A stretch of 64,000 nucleotides of DNA from Pseudomonas monteilii NBRC 103158 = DSM 14164 (GCF_000730605.1 NZ_BBIS01000017.1:1-64000); one strand, 5' to 3'; counted from the stretch's first letter, positions 37,981-47,501 are shown. Notes: generated by a model from the letters alone, not told the origin. Translations and numbers: made by a program.

Positions 37981-39066
37981 GTGAGCAAACGAGCCTTTAA
38001 CTTCTGCGCAGGCCCTGCCGCGCTTCCTGACGCTGTTTTGCAGCGCGCCCAGGCCGAAATGCTGGACTGGAACGGCAAGGGCTTGTCGGTGATGGAAATG
38101 AGCCATCGCAGCGACGACTACGTGGCCATCGCCGAAAAGGCCGAGCAGGACCTGCGTGACCTGCTGTCCGTCCCCTCCAACTACAAGGTGCTGTTCCTGC
38201 AGGGCGGCGCCAGCCAGCAGTTCGCTGAAATCCCGCTGAACCTGTTGCCGGAAAACGGCACTGCCGACTACATCGAAACCGGCATCTGGTCGAAAAAAGC
38301 CATCGAAGAAGCGCGCCGCTTCGGCAATGTCAACGTCGCCGCCAGCGCCAAGCCTTACGACTACCTGGCGATCCCGGGCCAGAACGAGTGGAGCCTGACC
38401 AAGAACGCCGCCTACGTGCACTATGCATCCAACGAGACCATCGGTGGCCTGCAGTTTGATTGGGTGCCAGAAACCGGTGACGTCCCGCTGGTGGTCGACA
38501 TGTCGTCCGACATCCTCTCGCGCCCCATCGACGTGTCGCAGTACGGCCTGATCTACGCCGGTGCGCAGAAGAACATCGGGCCGAGTGGCCTGGTGGTGGT
38601 GATCGTGCGTGAAGACCTGCTGGGTCATGCCCGCAGCAGCTGCCCGACCATGCTCGACTACAAGGTTTCAGCTGACAACGGCTCGATGTACAACACCCCG
38701 GCCACATACTCCTGGTACCTCTCGGGCCTGGTCTTCGAGTGGCTGAAAGAGCAGGGTGGCGTCGACGCCATGGAGCAGCGCAACCGCGCCAAGAAAGAGC
38801 GTCTGTACGGCTTTATCGACAACAGCGACTTCTACACCAACCCGATCAGCCACAACGCCCGTTCGTGGATGAACGTGCCGTTCCGCCTGGCTGACGAGCG
38901 CCTGGACAAGGCCTTCCTCGCCGGTGCCGATGCCCGTGGCCTGCTCAACCTCAAGGGCCACCGCTCGGTGGGCGGCATGCGCGCTTCCATCTACAACGCC
39001 CTGGGCCTGGAAGCAGTGGAAGCGCTGGTGGGCTACATGGCTGAATTCGAGAAGGAGCACGGCTGA
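37981..39066 (+). CDS. serC: Phosphoserine aminotransferase
   Basis: A 361-residue PLP enzyme that makes 3-phosphoserine in serine synthesis and also acts in the pyridoxine route. It starts SKRAFNFCAGPAALPDAVL. It has GGASQQFAEIPLNLL and the PLP-lysine block IYAGAQKNIGPSG, where Lys is the Schiff base. The GTG at 37981 (GAGAG just upstream) gives the usual family length; the GTG two codons earlier is less likely. Its stop overlaps the start of pheA by one base (TGATG). Confidence 0.96.
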   Translation: MSKRAFNFCAGPAALPDAVLQRAQAEMLDWNGKGLSVMEMSHRSDDYVAIAEKAEQDLRDLLSVPSNYKVLFLQGGASQQFAEIPLNLLPENGTADYIETGIWSKKAIEEARRFGNVNVAASAKPYDYLAIPGQNEWSLTKNAAYVHYASNETIGGLQFDWVPETGDVPLVVDMSSDILSRPIDVSQYGLIYAGAQKNIGPSGLVVVIVREDLLGHARSSCPTMLDYKVSADNGSMYNTPATYSWYLSGLVFEWLKEQGGVDAMEQRNRAKKERLYGFIDNSDFYTNPISHNARSWMNVPFRLADERLDKAFLAGADARGLLNLKGHRSVGGMRASIYNALGLEAVEALVGYMAEFEKEHG

Positions 39067-40160
39067 TGTCCGAACAGGAACTCAAGGCGCTGCGCGTACG
39101 CATCGACAGCCTCGACGAGAAAATCCTCGAGCTGATCAGCGACCGCGCCCGTTGCGCCGAAGAAGTGGCCCGGGTCAAGACCGCCTCGCTGAAAGAAGGC
39201 GAGAAGCCGGTGTTCTACCGCCCTGAGCGTGAGGCAGCGGTGCTCAAGCGTGTGATGGAGCGCAACAAAGGCCCGCTGGGCAACGAAGAGATGGCGCGGC
39301 TGTTCCGCGAAATCATGTCCTCGTGCCTGGCCCTGGAAGAGCCGCTGAAAATCGCCTATCTCGGCCCTGAGGGTACTTTCACCCAAGCGGCGGCCATGAA
39401 GCACTTTGGTCACGCGGTGATCAGCCGCCCGATGGCAGCCATCGACGAAGTGTTCCGTGAAGTGGCGGCCGGTGCTGTCAATTTCGGCGTGGTGCCGGTG
39501 GAAAACTCCACCGAAGGCGCTGTCAGCCATACCCTGGACAGCTTCCTTGAGCACGACATGGTGATTTGCGGTGAGGTCGAGCTGCGTATCCACCACCACC
39601 TGCTGGTGGGCGAAAATACCAAGACCGACAGTATCACCCGTATCTACTCCCACGCTCAGTCGCTCGCCCAGTGCCGCAAATGGCTGGACGCGCACTACCC
39701 GAACGTGGAGCGCGTCGCTGTATCGAGCAATGCCGAGGCCGCCAAGCGCGTCAAGGGTGAGTGGAATTCGGCGGCGATCGCCGGTGATATGGCGGCCAAC
39801 CTGTATGGTCTGACTCGCCTGGCCGAGAAGATCGAAGACCGCCCGGACAACTCCACGCGCTTCCTGATGATCGGCAACCAGGAAGTGCCGCCGACCGGCG
39901 ACGACAAGACTTCGATCATCGTTTCGATGAGCAACAAGCCCGGTGCCTTGCACGAGCTGCTGGTGCCGTTCCACCAGAACGGCATCGACCTGACCCGCAT
40001 CGAGACCCGCCCGTCGCGCAGCGGCAAGTGGACCTACGTGTTCTTCATCGATTTCGTTGGCCACCACCGCGACCCGTTGATCAAAGCGGTGCTGGAGCAG
40101 ATCAGCCAGGAGGCTGTGGCGCTGAAGGTGCTGGGCTCTTATCCGAAGGCGGTGCTTTGA
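39066..40160 (+). CDS. pheA: Bifunctional chorismate mutase / prephenate dehydratase
   Basis: A 364-residue enzyme for the first two steps from chorismate to phenylalanine. The N-terminal AroQ chorismate mutase helix bundle (about residues 1-88) starts with LKALRVRIDSLDEKILELI. A prephenate dehydratase domain (about 95-270) with VVPVENSTEGAVSHTLD follows. A C-terminal ACT domain (about 283-360) has the phenylalanine-binding GALHELLVPF and ESRP-like ETRPSRS. It is translationally coupled to serC. In many pseudomonads a histidinol-phosphate-type aminotransferase gene follows; here a hairpin follows instead. Confidence 0.96.
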   Translation: MSEQELKALRVRIDSLDEKILELISDRARCAEEVARVKTASLKEGEKPVFYRPEREAAVLKRVMERNKGPLGNEEMARLFREIMSSCLALEEPLKIAYLGPEGTFTQAAAMKHFGHAVISRPMAAIDEVFREVAAGAVNFGVVPVENSTEGAVSHTLDSFLEHDMVICGEVELRIHHHLLVGENTKTDSITRIYSHAQSLAQCRKWLDAHYPNVERVAVSSNAEAAKRVKGEWNSAAIAGDMAANLYGLTRLAEKIEDRPDNSTRFLMIGNQEVPPTGDDKTSIIVSMSNKPGALHELLVPFHQNGIDLTRIETRPSRSGKWTYVFFIDFVGHHRDPLIKAVLEQISQEAVALKVLGSYPKAVL

Positions 40161-40170
40161 TTTGAAAGTG

Positions 40171-40193
40171 TTGGGGCTGCAACGCAGCCCCAA
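40171..40193 (+). terminator. Hairpin between pheA and tyrA-aroA
   Basis: TTGGGGCTGC-AAC-GCAGCCCCAA forms a 10-bp perfect stem with a 3-base loop, 10 bases after the pheA stop. No U-run follows, so it may attenuate or protect mRNA ends rather than stop all transcription. Confidence 0.55.
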
Positions 40194-40237
40194 TGGCCTT
40201 CACAGGCTGTCTAGATTTCTGAACAGGGTTCGCACCA

Positions 40238-42490
40238 GTGGTAAATGCAGCAAAAACCAAACCCGCACCCGTCATCAATCGCCTGGTCGTAGTCGGCCTC
40301 GGCTTGATCGGCGGCTCTTTCGCCAAGGGCCTGCGTGAAAGCGGCCTGTGCCGCGAAGTGGTCGGTGTAGACCTGGATGCCCCTTCGCGCAAGCAAGCTG
40401 TGGCCCTGGGCGTGGTCGATCGCTGCGAAGAAGACCTTGCAGTCGCCTGTGTCGGTGCCGATGTCATCATGCTGGCCGTACCGATCCTGGCCATGGAAAA
40501 AGTCCTGGCCCGCCTGGCTCGGCTTGACCTGGGCAATGCCATCATCACGGATGTCGGCAGCGCCAAGGGCAACGTCGTCCGTGAGGCGCGCGCTGTTTTT
40601 GTAAACGAGAGCGCTCAGCGTCTGCCGCGCTTCGTCCCCGGCCACCCCATCGCCGGTTCCGAGCAGAGCGGGGTAGAGGCCTCCAACGCTGCCCTGTTCC
40701 GCCGTCACAAGGTCATCCTCACGCCGCTGGCCGAAACCGATCCTGCCGCGCTAGCGCTGGTCGACCGCCTGTGGCGTGCGCTGGATGCCGATGTGGAGCA
40801 CATGTCGGTCGAGCGCCATGATGAAGTGCTGGCAGCTACCAGTCACTTGCCGCACCTGCTGGCCTTTGGCTTGGTCGACTCGTTGGCCAAACGCAATGAA
40901 AACCTCGAGATCTTCCGGTACGCTGCGGGAGGTTTCCGCGATTTCACAAGAATCGCTGGCAGCGACCCGACCATGTGGCACGACATCTTCCTCGCCAACC
41001 GCGACGCTGTCCTGCGCACGCTAGATACATATCGCAGCGATCTCGACGCCTTGCGCGACGCGATCGCTGAAGGGGACGGGCACCAGCTGCTGGGTGTATT
41101 CACCCGCGCACGGGTTGCCCGCGAGCATTTCAGTAAAATCCTGGCCCGCCGGGCCTATGTGGACGCTATGAACGCCAACGATCTGATTTTCCTGGCCCAA
41201 CCGGGTGGCCGCCTGAACGGGCGTATTCGTGTACCGGGCGACAAGTCGATTTCCCATCGCTCGATCATGCTCGGCTCGCTGGCCGAAGGCACCACCGAAG
41301 TCGAAGGCTTCCTCGAAGGTGAAGACGCGCTGGCGACCCTGCAGGCATTCCGTGACATGGGTGTGGTCATCGAGGGCCCCAACCACGGTCGCGTGACCAT
41401 TCACGGCGTTGGCCTGCACGGCCTCAAGCCACCACCCGGGCCGCTGTATGTAGGTAACTCCGGTACCTCGATGCGCCTGCTGTCGGGCCTGCTGGCCGGC
41501 CAGCCGTTCGACGTCACCATGACAGGCGACGCTTCGCTGTCCAAGCGCCCGATGAACCGTGTGGCCAACCCGCTGCGCGAAATGGGCGCCGTGGTCGAGA
41601 CAGGTCCGGAAGGCCGCCCACCGCTGACCATTCGCGGCGGTAGCAAGCTCAAGGCATTGACCTACACGCTGCCGATGGCCAGCGCCCAGGTCAAATCGTG
41701 CCTGTTGCTGGCCGGCCTGTACGCCGAAGGCAAGACCACCGTCACCGAGCCTGCGCCAACCCGTGACCACACTGAGCGCATGCTGCGCGGCTTTGGCTAT
41801 GCGGTCGAGTCGAACGGCCCGGTTGCCTCGCTGCAGTCCGGTGGCAAACTCACCGCGACCCGCATCGAGGTGCCGGCCGACATTTCCTCGGCAGCGTTCT
41901 TCCTGGTGGCAGCTTCGATCGCTGAGGGCTCCGAGCTGGTGCTGGAGCACGTAGGCATCAACCCGACCCGTACCGGCGTGATCGACATCCTGCGCCTGAT
42001 GGGCGGCGACATTACCCTGGAAAACCAGCGTGAAGTCGGCGGCGAGCCGGTGGCTGATTTGCGTGTGCGTGGTGCCAAGCTCAAGGGCATTGATATCCCG
42101 GAAGAACTGGTACCGCTGGCCATCGACGAGTTCCCGGTGCTGTTCGTGGCCGCCGCCTGCGCCGAAGGGCGTACCGTGCTGCGTGGCGCCGAAGAGCTGC
42201 GGGTGAAGGAATCCGACCGTATCCAGGTGATGGCTGACGGCCTGATCACCCTGGGCATCAAGTGTGAACCGACCCCGGACGGCATCATCATCGACGGTGG
42301 CCAGTTGGGCGGTGGCGAAGTGCATGGCCACGGTGACCACCGCATTGCCATGGCTTTCAGCGTGGCCTCGCTGCGCGCCAGCGCGCCCATCCGCATCCAT
42401 GACTGCGCCAACGTCGCCACCTCGTTCCCCAACTTCCTGGCGCTGTGTGCCGAAGTGGGTATCCGCGTGGCGGAAGAGGGCAAGTCGTGA
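40238..42490 (+). CDS. tyrA-aroA: Cyclohexadienyl/prephenate dehydrogenase fused to EPSP synthase (TyrA-AroA)
   Basis: A 750-residue fusion of two steps of aromatic amino-acid synthesis. The TyrA part (about residues 1-295) starts with the NAD motif GLGLIGGS. The AroA part (about 315-745) has GDK at 334-336, SAQVK at 482-486, RDHTE at 509-513 and NPTR at 575-578, which are the four signatures of class II (CP4-like) EPSP synthases. The phosphoenolpyruvate loop reads NSGTSMRLL, with Leu414 where E. coli has Pro101 and Gly409 where it has Gly96. It starts with GTG. Its end overlaps cmk by four bases (GTGA). Confidence 0.95.
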   Translation: MVNAAKTKPAPVINRLVVVGLGLIGGSFAKGLRESGLCREVVGVDLDAPSRKQAVALGVVDRCEEDLAVACVGADVIMLAVPILAMEKVLARLARLDLGNAIITDVGSAKGNVVREARAVFVNESAQRLPRFVPGHPIAGSEQSGVEASNAALFRRHKVILTPLAETDPAALALVDRLWRALDADVEHMSVERHDEVLAATSHLPHLLAFGLVDSLAKRNENLEIFRYAAGGFRDFTRIAGSDPTMWHDIFLANRDAVLRTLDTYRSDLDALRDAIAEGDGHQLLGVFTRARVAREHFSKILARRAYVDAMNANDLIFLAQPGGRLNGRIRVPGDKSISHRSIMLGSLAEGTTEVEGFLEGEDALATLQAFRDMGVVIEGPNHGRVTIHGVGLHGLKPPPGPLYVGNSGTSMRLLSGLLAGQPFDVTMTGDASLSKRPMNRVANPLREMGAVVETGPEGRPPLTIRGGSKLKALTYTLPMASAQVKSCLLLAGLYAEGKTTVTEPAPTRDHTERMLRGFGYAVESNGPVASLQSGGKLTATRIEVPADISSAAFFLVAASIAEGSELVLEHVGINPTRTGVIDILRLMGGDITLENQREVGGEPVADLRVRGAKLKGIDIPEELVPLAIDEFPVLFVAAACAEGRTVLRGAEELRVKESDRIQVMADGLITLGIKCEPTPDGIIIDGGQLGGGEVHGHGDHRIAMAFSVASLRASAPIRIHDCANVATSFPNFLALCAEVGIRVAEEGKS

Positions 42491-43173
42491 ATTCGCTGGC
42501 GCCGGTTATCACCATCGACGGGCCTAGCGGCTCGGGTAAGGGCACGGTCGCCGGCCTGCTGGCTCGCGAGCTGGGCTGGAAGCTGCTGGATTCGGGTGCG
42601 CTTTACCGCTTGCTGGCGTTCAACGCCAGTAATCACGGTGTCGACCTCACCAACGAAGAGCTGCTGACCAAGCTTGCCGCCCATCTGGATGTGCAGTTCA
42701 TCGCCGCCGAGCCCGGTAAGCTGCAACAGATCATCCTTGAGGGTGAAGACGTCAGTAACGTCATCCGTACCGAAACGGTAGGTGCGGGTGCCTCGATGGT
42801 GGCTTCGCTGCCGGCGGTGCGTGATGCCCTGCTGGTGCGTCAGCGTGAGTTCCGTGAGGCGCCGGGCCTGATCGCCGACGGTCGCGACATGGGCACCGTG
42901 GTGTTCCCCGACGCGCCGTTGAAGGTCTTCCTTACCGCCAGCGCGGAGGAGCGTGCACGTCGTCGCTACCTGCAGTTGAAGGGCAAGGGTGAAGATGTTA
43001 GTCTGTCGAGTCTGCTGGATGAGATTCGTGCGCGTGATGAACGCGACACCCAACGTGCAGTGGCCCCGCTGAAACCAGCGGTCGATGCCATTCAGTTGGA
43101 CTCTACCGAGTTGTCCATCGAGCAGGTGTTGCAACGTATCAGGAGCGAGATCGCCCAGCGCGATCTCCTCTGA
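42487..43173 (+). CDS. cmk: Cytidylate kinase
   Basis: A 228-residue (d)CMP kinase with P-loop [13 protein letters not shown] near the N-terminus, the CMP-binding [13 protein letters not shown], and [13 protein letters not shown] in the lid. The start is the GTG at 42487, which overlaps the tyrA-aroA stop (GTGA). It is the penultimate gene of the aromatic supraoperon, and cmk-rpsA linkage is ancestral in Gammaproteobacteria. A hairpin with a T-rich tail follows. Confidence 0.96.
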   Translation: MNSLAPVITIDGPSGSGKGTVAGLLARELGWKLLDSGALYRLLAFNASNHGVDLTNEELLTKLAAHLDVQFIAAEPGKLQQIILEGEDVSNVIRTETVGAGASMVASLPAVRDALLVRQREFREAPGLIADGRDMGTVVFPDAPLKVFLTASAEERARRRYLQLKGKGEDVSLSSLLDEIRARDERDTQRAVAPLKPAVDAIQLDSTELSIEQVLQRIRSEIAQRDLL

Positions 43174-43183
43174 TAGCCAGGAG

Positions 43184-43224
43184 AGCAGGCAGGGGCACCA
43201 GTCAACGTCCTGCCTGCTTTCCTT
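43184..43224 (+). terminator. Possible terminator after cmk
   Basis: AGCAGGCAGG and CCTGCCTGCT form a 10-bp stem with a 15-base loop, followed by TTCCTTTACTT. The long loop makes efficiency uncertain; read-through into rpsA is likely. Confidence 0.5.
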
Positions 43225-43238
43225 TACTTAAAACAGAC

Positions 43239-43279
43239 CCACATTGTCTGGAATGTGGCGAGGGGCGTTTGTTTCGCCC
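43239..43279 (+). promoter_or_regulatory. rpsA: Structured leader of rpsA (tandem hairpins)
   Basis: CCACATT-N6-AATGTGG (43239-43258) is followed by GGGCG-N7-CGCCC (43263-43279), ending 18 bases before the rpsA ATG. No strong Shine-Dalgarno sequence is present (ACAGGAATTAAA only). This matches the folded, SD-poor rpsA leaders through which S1 represses its own translation in enterobacteria. Confidence 0.5.
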
Positions 43280-43297
43280 GAATTTACAGGAATTAAA

Positions 43298-44974
43298 ATG
43301 AGCGAAAGCTTTGCAGAACTCTTTGAAGAAAGCCTGAAAACCCTCAATCTTCAGCCGGGTGCGATCATCACCGGTATCGTTGTCGACATCGACGGCGACT
43401 GGGTTACCGTACACGCTGGCCTGAAGTCCGAGGGCGTCATCCCGCTCGAGCAGTTCTACAACGAAGCTGGCGAGCTGACCATCAAGGTCGGTGACGAAGT
43501 GCACGTTGCGCTGGACGCGGTCGAAGACGGCTTTGGCGAAACCAAACTGTCCCGTGAAAAAGCCAAGCGCGCCGAGTGCTGGATTGTTCTGGAAGCAGCT
43601 TTCGCCGCCGAAGAAGTGGTCAAGGGCGTTATCAACGGTAAGGTTAAGGGCGGCTTCACTGTCGACGTTAACGGCATCCGTGCGTTCCTGCCGGGCTCCC
43701 TGGTTGATGTCCGCCCAGTGCGCGACACCACCCACCTGGAAGGCAAAGAGCTGGAATTCAAGGTCATCAAGCTGGACCAGAAGCGCAACAACGTTGTCGT
43801 TTCCCGTCGCAGCGTGCTGGAAGCCGAGAACTCCGCCGAGCGCGAAGCCCTGCTGGAAACCCTGCAGGAAGGCCAGCAAGTCAAAGGTATCGTCAAGAAC
43901 CTCACCGACTACGGCGCATTCGTGGACCTGGGCGGTATCGACGGCCTGCTGCACATCACCGACATGGCCTGGAAGCGCATCAAGCACCCATCGGAAATCG
44001 TTAACGTTGGCGACGAAGTCGACGTACGCGTTCTGAAGTTCGACCGCGAGCGCAACCGCGTTTCGCTGGGTCTGAAGCAAATGGGCGAAGATCCGTGGGT
44101 AGCTATCACTGCCCGTTACCCAGAAGGTACTCGCGTACAAGCTCGCGTTACCAACCTGACCGACTACGGCTGCTTCGCTGAACTGGAAGAAGGCGTTGAA
44201 GGTCTGGTACACGTTTCCGAAATGGACTGGACCAACAAGAACATCCACCCGTCGAAAGTCGTTCAGGTTGGCGACGAAGTGGAAGTCATGGTTCTGGACA
44301 TCGACGAAGAGCGTCGTCGTATCTCCCTGGGCATCAAGCAGTGCAAGTCCAACCCATGGGAAGACTTCTCCGGCCAGTTCAACAAGGGTGACAAGATCAC
44401 CGGTACCATCAAGTCGATCACCGACTTCGGTATCTTCATCGGCCTGGACGGCGGCATCGACGGCCTGGTTCACCTGTCCGACATCTCCTGGAACGAAACC
44501 GGCGAAGAAGCCGTACGTCGTTTCAAGAAGGGCGACGAGCTGGAAACCGTCATCCTGTCGGTCGATCCAGAGCGCGAGCGCATCTCCCTGGGCATCAAGC
44601 AGCTGGAAGACGATCCGTTCTCCAACTTCGTTGCTGTCAATGACAAGGGCGCTATCGTCAAGGGCATCGTGAAAGAAGTTGACGCCAAAGGCGCCATCGT
44701 CACTCTGGCCGACGACATCGAAGCCACTCTGAAAGCTTCCGAAATCAGCCGTGACCGCGTTGAAGACGCGCGTAACGTTCTGAAGGAAGGCGAAGAGATC
44801 GAAGCCAAGATCATCAGCGTTGACCGCAAGTCGCGCGTTATCAGCCTGTCGATCAAATCGAAAGACGACGCTGAAGAGCGCGAAGCCATCCAGAGCCTGA
44901 AAAACGCTCCGGAAGCGGCTGCCGACACCACCATGGCTGCGCTGCTGCGCGAAGCAATGGCCAAGCAGAACTGA
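43298..44974 (+). CDS. rpsA: 30S ribosomal protein S1
   Basis: A 558-residue protein with six S1 RNA-binding repeats. The repeats are recognisable by recurring blocks such as [39 protein letters not shown] and [20 protein letters not shown]. The start is the ATG at 43298 ([12 protein letters not shown]). It binds mRNA leaders during initiation. Codon use is strongly biased towards preferred codons, as expected for a highly expressed gene. It is followed by a very strong terminator. Confidence 0.98.
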   Translation: MSESFAELFEESLKTLNLQPGAIITGIVVDIDGDWVTVHAGLKSEGVIPLEQFYNEAGELTIKVGDEVHVALDAVEDGFGETKLSREKAKRAECWIVLEAAFAAEEVVKGVINGKVKGGFTVDVNGIRAFLPGSLVDVRPVRDTTHLEGKELEFKVIKLDQKRNNVVVSRRSVLEAENSAEREALLETLQEGQQVKGIVKNLTDYGAFVDLGGIDGLLHITDMAWKRIKHPSEIVNVGDEVDVRVLKFDRERNRVSLGLKQMGEDPWVAITARYPEGTRVQARVTNLTDYGCFAELEEGVEGLVHVSEMDWTNKNIHPSKVVQVGDEVEVMVLDIDEERRRISLGIKQCKSNPWEDFSGQFNKGDKITGTIKSITDFGIFIGLDGGIDGLVHLSDISWNETGEEAVRRFKKGDELETVILSVDPERERISLGIKQLEDDPFSNFVAVNDKGAIVKGIVKEVDAKGAIVTLADDIEATLKASEISRDRVEDARNVLKEGEEIEAKIISVDRKSRVISLSIKSKDDAEEREAIQSLKNAPEAAADTTMAALLREAMAKQN

Positions 44975-44990
44975 GTTCTGTTTGATCGGT

Positions 44991-45024
44991 AAAAAAGGGC
45001 GACCCTCGGGTCGCCCTTTTTTTT
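44991..45024. terminator. Strong terminator of rpsA
   Basis: GGGCGACCC-TC-GGGTCGCCC lies between an A-run and eight T residues. It is symmetrical and could work in both directions. Confidence 0.92.
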
Positions 45025-45059
45025 GGAGTTGGTTTTGTTTTGTGGTGTTCGCCGTTGGC

Positions 45060-45135
45060 TTTGCGGTGTTGCGCAAATCGAGCGCAGCTCGCGATGCGCC
45101 GCGCGGGCGGCGCTCGATTGTCGCGCCACCGCAAA
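45060..45135. repeat. Dispersed GC-rich palindromic repeat, copy 4 (longest)
   Basis: A core AATCGAGCG ... CGCTCGATT (45076-45119), with the internal GAGCGCAGCTCGCGATGC block also seen in copy 1, lies inside outer arms TTTGCGGTG / CACCGCAAA (45060-45068, 45127-45135). The left flank matches the copy at 18.4 kb and the right flank matches the copy at 0.1 kb, linking all copies into one family. Confidence 0.75.
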
Positions 45136-45298
45136 TCCATCGCCGGACGCCTACAAGCCCTCGGTGGCTAGACCATTCTTGTAAAACTTCAATCTTGAAT
45201 TTTTTTATTAAGTCAAGAACCACCCTGTTCAAATCCTTCCCGGCGTGCTACAAACTGGTTGAGCAATGATCTAGCTGCTTGATAACGAAGGGAAAAAT
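45136..45298 (+). promoter_or_regulatory. ihfB: AT-rich upstream region of ihfB
   Basis: The stretch from the rpsA stop to ihfB is 324 bases and holds the terminator, the repeat and this promoter region. A possible sigma-70 promoter is TTGTAA at 45179-45184 with TTTTAT at 45203-45208 (spacer 18), giving a leader of about 85 bases. No other gene is seen. Confidence 0.3.
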
Positions 45299-45601
45299 AT
45301 GACGAAGTCGGAGCTGATCGAACGTATTGTCACCCATCAAGGGCTGCTCTCGTCCAAGGACGTGGAGCTGGCCATCAAGACCATGCTTGAGCAGATGTCA
45401 CAATGCCTTGCTACCGGCGATCGCATCGAGATCCGCGGTTTTGGCAGCTTCTCGCTGCACTATCGTGCCCCCCGCGTGGGCCGTAACCCGAAGACCGGTC
45501 AGTCGGTCAGCCTCGAAGGCAAGTTCGTGCCGCACTTCAAGCCCGGCAAAGAGTTGCGCGATCGGGTCAATGAAGACGAGCATGATGAGGTTCATACCTG
45601 A
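45299..45601 (+). CDS. ihfB: Integration host factor subunit beta
   Basis: A 100-residue HU/IHF-family DNA-bending protein, partner of IhfA. It has [20 protein letters not shown], the beta-arm region with [15 protein letters not shown], and the family end [20 protein letters not shown] precedes the ATG. In P. aeruginosa this gene (himD) marks the left border of the B-band O-antigen cluster; the same holds here, with two genes in between. Confidence 0.97.
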   Translation: MTKSELIERIVTHQGLLSSKDVELAIKTMLEQMSQCLATGDRIEIRGFGSFSLHYRAPRVGRNPKTGQSVSLEGKFVPHFKPGKELRDRVNEDEHDEVHT

Positions 45602-45620
45602 TCCCTCAAGGAGCAATCTG

Positions 45621-45884
45621 ATGCGTAACCTCAAGCGCGCCCTGGCGGCGGTATTCGTGCTGCTGTTGGCGGCCGTGGTGCTGTTCTTCGTGCTGGAAAA
45701 CCAGCAAACCGTGTCGTTGGTCCTGTTCGGCTGGGCTGCTCCGGCAATGCCGGTTGCCGTGCTGGTGTTGGCCGCGTTGGTGATTGGCCTGGCAGTCGGG
45801 CCATTGTTGGGTGCCTACGGCGTGCAGCGCAGCAAACGCAAGATCAGGGCGTCTGCCCGACAGGCGGCACTGAGCGGTAACTAG
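45621..45884 (+). CDS. LapA-domain (DUF1049) inner-membrane protein
   Basis: An 87-residue protein with two membrane segments (about residues 6-26 and 40-65) around the hallmark ENQQTVSLVLFGWA of the lipopolysaccharide assembly protein A domain. A basic cytoplasmic tail (RSKRKIRASARQ) follows. In E. coli LapA works with LapB in controlling LpxC; here no lapB follows. AAGGAG lies 9 bases before the ATG. It is probably co-transcribed with ihfB. Its TAG stop forms part of the TAGGGAAATTTCCTA near-palindrome. Confidence 0.85.
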   Translation: MRNLKRALAAVFVLLLAAVVLFFVLENQQTVSLVLFGWAAPAMPVAVLVLAALVIGLAVGPLLGAYGVQRSKRKIRASARQAALSGN

Positions 45885-45896
45885 GGAAATTTCCTA
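45882..45896. promoter_or_regulatory. GGAAATTTCC palindrome upstream of the MBL gene (candidate operator)
   Basis: TAGGGAAATTTCCTA contains the perfect palindrome GGAAATTTCC (45885-45894), also found in front of the pilus operon at 5092. It lies about 100 bases before the metallo-hydrolase start, in the gap where that gene's promoter would be. Confidence 0.35.
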
Positions 45897-45986
45897 CGCT
45901 CGCTTAGGAAAGCGTCACCTATGCATGCTCTGGTCGTCGTGGAGTAATAGCGCACTTCATTTTCGGCCCAGGTGAGTGTGCGCAGC

Positions 45987-47420
45987 ATGGACTATCCCAG
46001 CCTTTCCCATCACGGTGGTACCCGCAGCGTTACCGGGTCTTGTCACCAACTGCATCTCGCCCCATTCACCAGCCTGCTGGTCGACTGCGGCCTGGAGCAG
46101 GGCGCCGAGGCAGCGCAAGGCGCAGGCGCTGCGCCGCTCGGCTTTGACGTGCAGGGCATCGAGGCCCTGATCATCACGCATGTGCATCTGGATCACGTTG
46201 GCCGTATCCCTGCGCTGCTGGCCGCCGGTTACCGCGGCCCCATTCTGTGCAGTGAGCCTTCCGCACAGCTGCTACCACTGGTGCTGGAAGACGCCTACAA
46301 GCTGAGCGTCAGCAGTGATCCCGCGCAGGTGGCGCGGTACCTCGAATTCGTCTGCGACCTTATCGTGCCCCTGCCGTTCGAGCAGTGGCACACGCTGGTC
46401 GAGCGCCCAGGCCTTGGCTGTCGCATTCGCTTGCAGCGCGCGGGCCATCTGCTGGGCTCGGCGTATGTCGAGTGCGATATGCAGCATGGGCAGTCCAATA
46501 GCCGTTACGTGTTTTCTGGTGACCTGGGGGCGTGTGGCAATCCCTTGTTGCGCCCGCTACAGCCGCCAGAGCGCGCCGACGTGCTGGTGCTGGAAAGTAC
46601 CTATGGTGACCGCTTGCATCCGCATGTCGGCGACCGCAGGCAGCGGCTGGAAGAGGCCATTGATCGTGCCCTGGCTGACAAGGGTACTCTCCTGATTCCG
46701 GCTTTCAGCCTGGGGCGCACCCAGGAGCTGCTGTACGAACTGGAAGACATCCTCTACCGCAAGGCTTTGGTGGGTAACGCTGGCCCAGGCCCCGAGGGTG
46801 ACCCGCTCGACTGGTCGCAGTTGCCCATTATCCTCGACTCGCCCCTGGCCCAGCGCATCACTGGCGTGTACAGGGAGCTGCACGACTACTGGAATGCCGA
46901 GGCCAGGGCTCGCCTTGCCGAAGGGCGCGATCCGCTCGGTTTCAGTCAGCTGATCAGCGTGGATACCCATACCCGGCACCAGCAGGTGGTCAACTACCTC
47001 AAGAGCACCGGTCGCCCGGCGATTGTGATTGCCGGTAATGGCATGTGCTCGGGTGGGCGCATCGTCAATTATCTCAAGGCCATGTTGGGAGATTCGCGGC
47101 ATGAGGTGATGTTTGTGGGGTACCAGGCTAAAGGTACGCCAGGGGCGGTGATTCAGGCCAGCGAGGGGGCGGAAGGGTTTGTGCAGATTGATCTGGATGG
47201 GCGGATGTATGAGGTGCAAGCGAAAGTACTGACGTTATCAGGCTACGCCGGGCATGCGGACCAGGCAGCTCTGGTGCGATTTGCCCGAGGTAGTGCGCAG
47301 GCTGCCAAGCGGATTGTCTTGGTGCATGGTGAAACAGGTGCCAAGCAAGCGCTGTCCGCCGCCTTGGTGCGACATTTTGGGTCGCAGGCCTGCAACCCCG
47401 AAGTCGTCATTGCGTCATGA
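45987..47420 (+). CDS. Beta-CASP metallo-beta-lactamase-fold hydrolase (RNase-like)
   Basis: A 477-residue protein of the CPSF73/Ysh1-like MBL family. The zinc-binding HVHLDH motif is at residues 65-70, followed by SGDLGACGN, a beta-CASP domain with LVLESTYGDR, and the C-terminal RNA-specificity motif (SGYAGHADQ, then VLVHGETGAKQAL). Such proteins are RNA exo- or endonucleases; the target is unknown. The ATG at 45987 is preferred over the GTG codons at 45972 and 45978. It stands between ihfB-lapA and the O-antigen leader and is not an O-antigen gene. Confidence 0.85.
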   Translation: MDYPSLSHHGGTRSVTGSCHQLHLAPFTSLLVDCGLEQGAEAAQGAGAAPLGFDVQGIEALIITHVHLDHVGRIPALLAAGYRGPILCSEPSAQLLPLVLEDAYKLSVSSDPAQVARYLEFVCDLIVPLPFEQWHTLVERPGLGCRIRLQRAGHLLGSAYVECDMQHGQSNSRYVFSGDLGACGNPLLRPLQPPERADVLVLESTYGDRLHPHVGDRRQRLEEAIDRALADKGTLLIPAFSLGRTQELLYELEDILYRKALVGNAGPGPEGDPLDWSQLPIILDSPLAQRITGVYRELHDYWNAEARARLAEGRDPLGFSQLISVDTHTRHQQVVNYLKSTGRPAIVIAGNGMCSGGRIVNYLKAMLGDSRHEVMFVGYQAKGTPGAVIQASEGAEGFVQIDLDGRMYEVQAKVLTLSGYAGHADQAALVRFARGSAQAAKRIVLVHGETGAKQALSAALVRHFGSQACNPEVVIAS

Positions 47421-47463
47421 GCCCGCAAGGCAGCTAAGCGTTTGTCGAAAAAGGAGAACTTTT

Positions 47464-47499
47464 ATGTTACACGTCACTCTATGGCTGGATGATGCTTAG
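47464..47499 (+). CDS. Putative 11-residue leader peptide upstream of wzz
   Basis: The minigene encodes MLHVTLWLDDA. AAAAGGAG ends 7 bases before its ATG, a better ribosome binding site than that of wzz itself. It is followed by two consecutive hairpins. There is no run of a single regulatory amino acid, so a classical amino-acid attenuator is not obvious. The start-site quality and placement suggest it is translated. No homologue could be tested. Confidence 0.4.
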   Translation: MLHVTLWLDDA

Positions 47500-47501
47500 A
47501 G

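Noticed and set aside
43202..45232. A 676-codon open frame antisense to rpsA
   Set aside because: It runs over the rpsA terminator and a repeat, and its composition is that of the complement of a highly biased gene.
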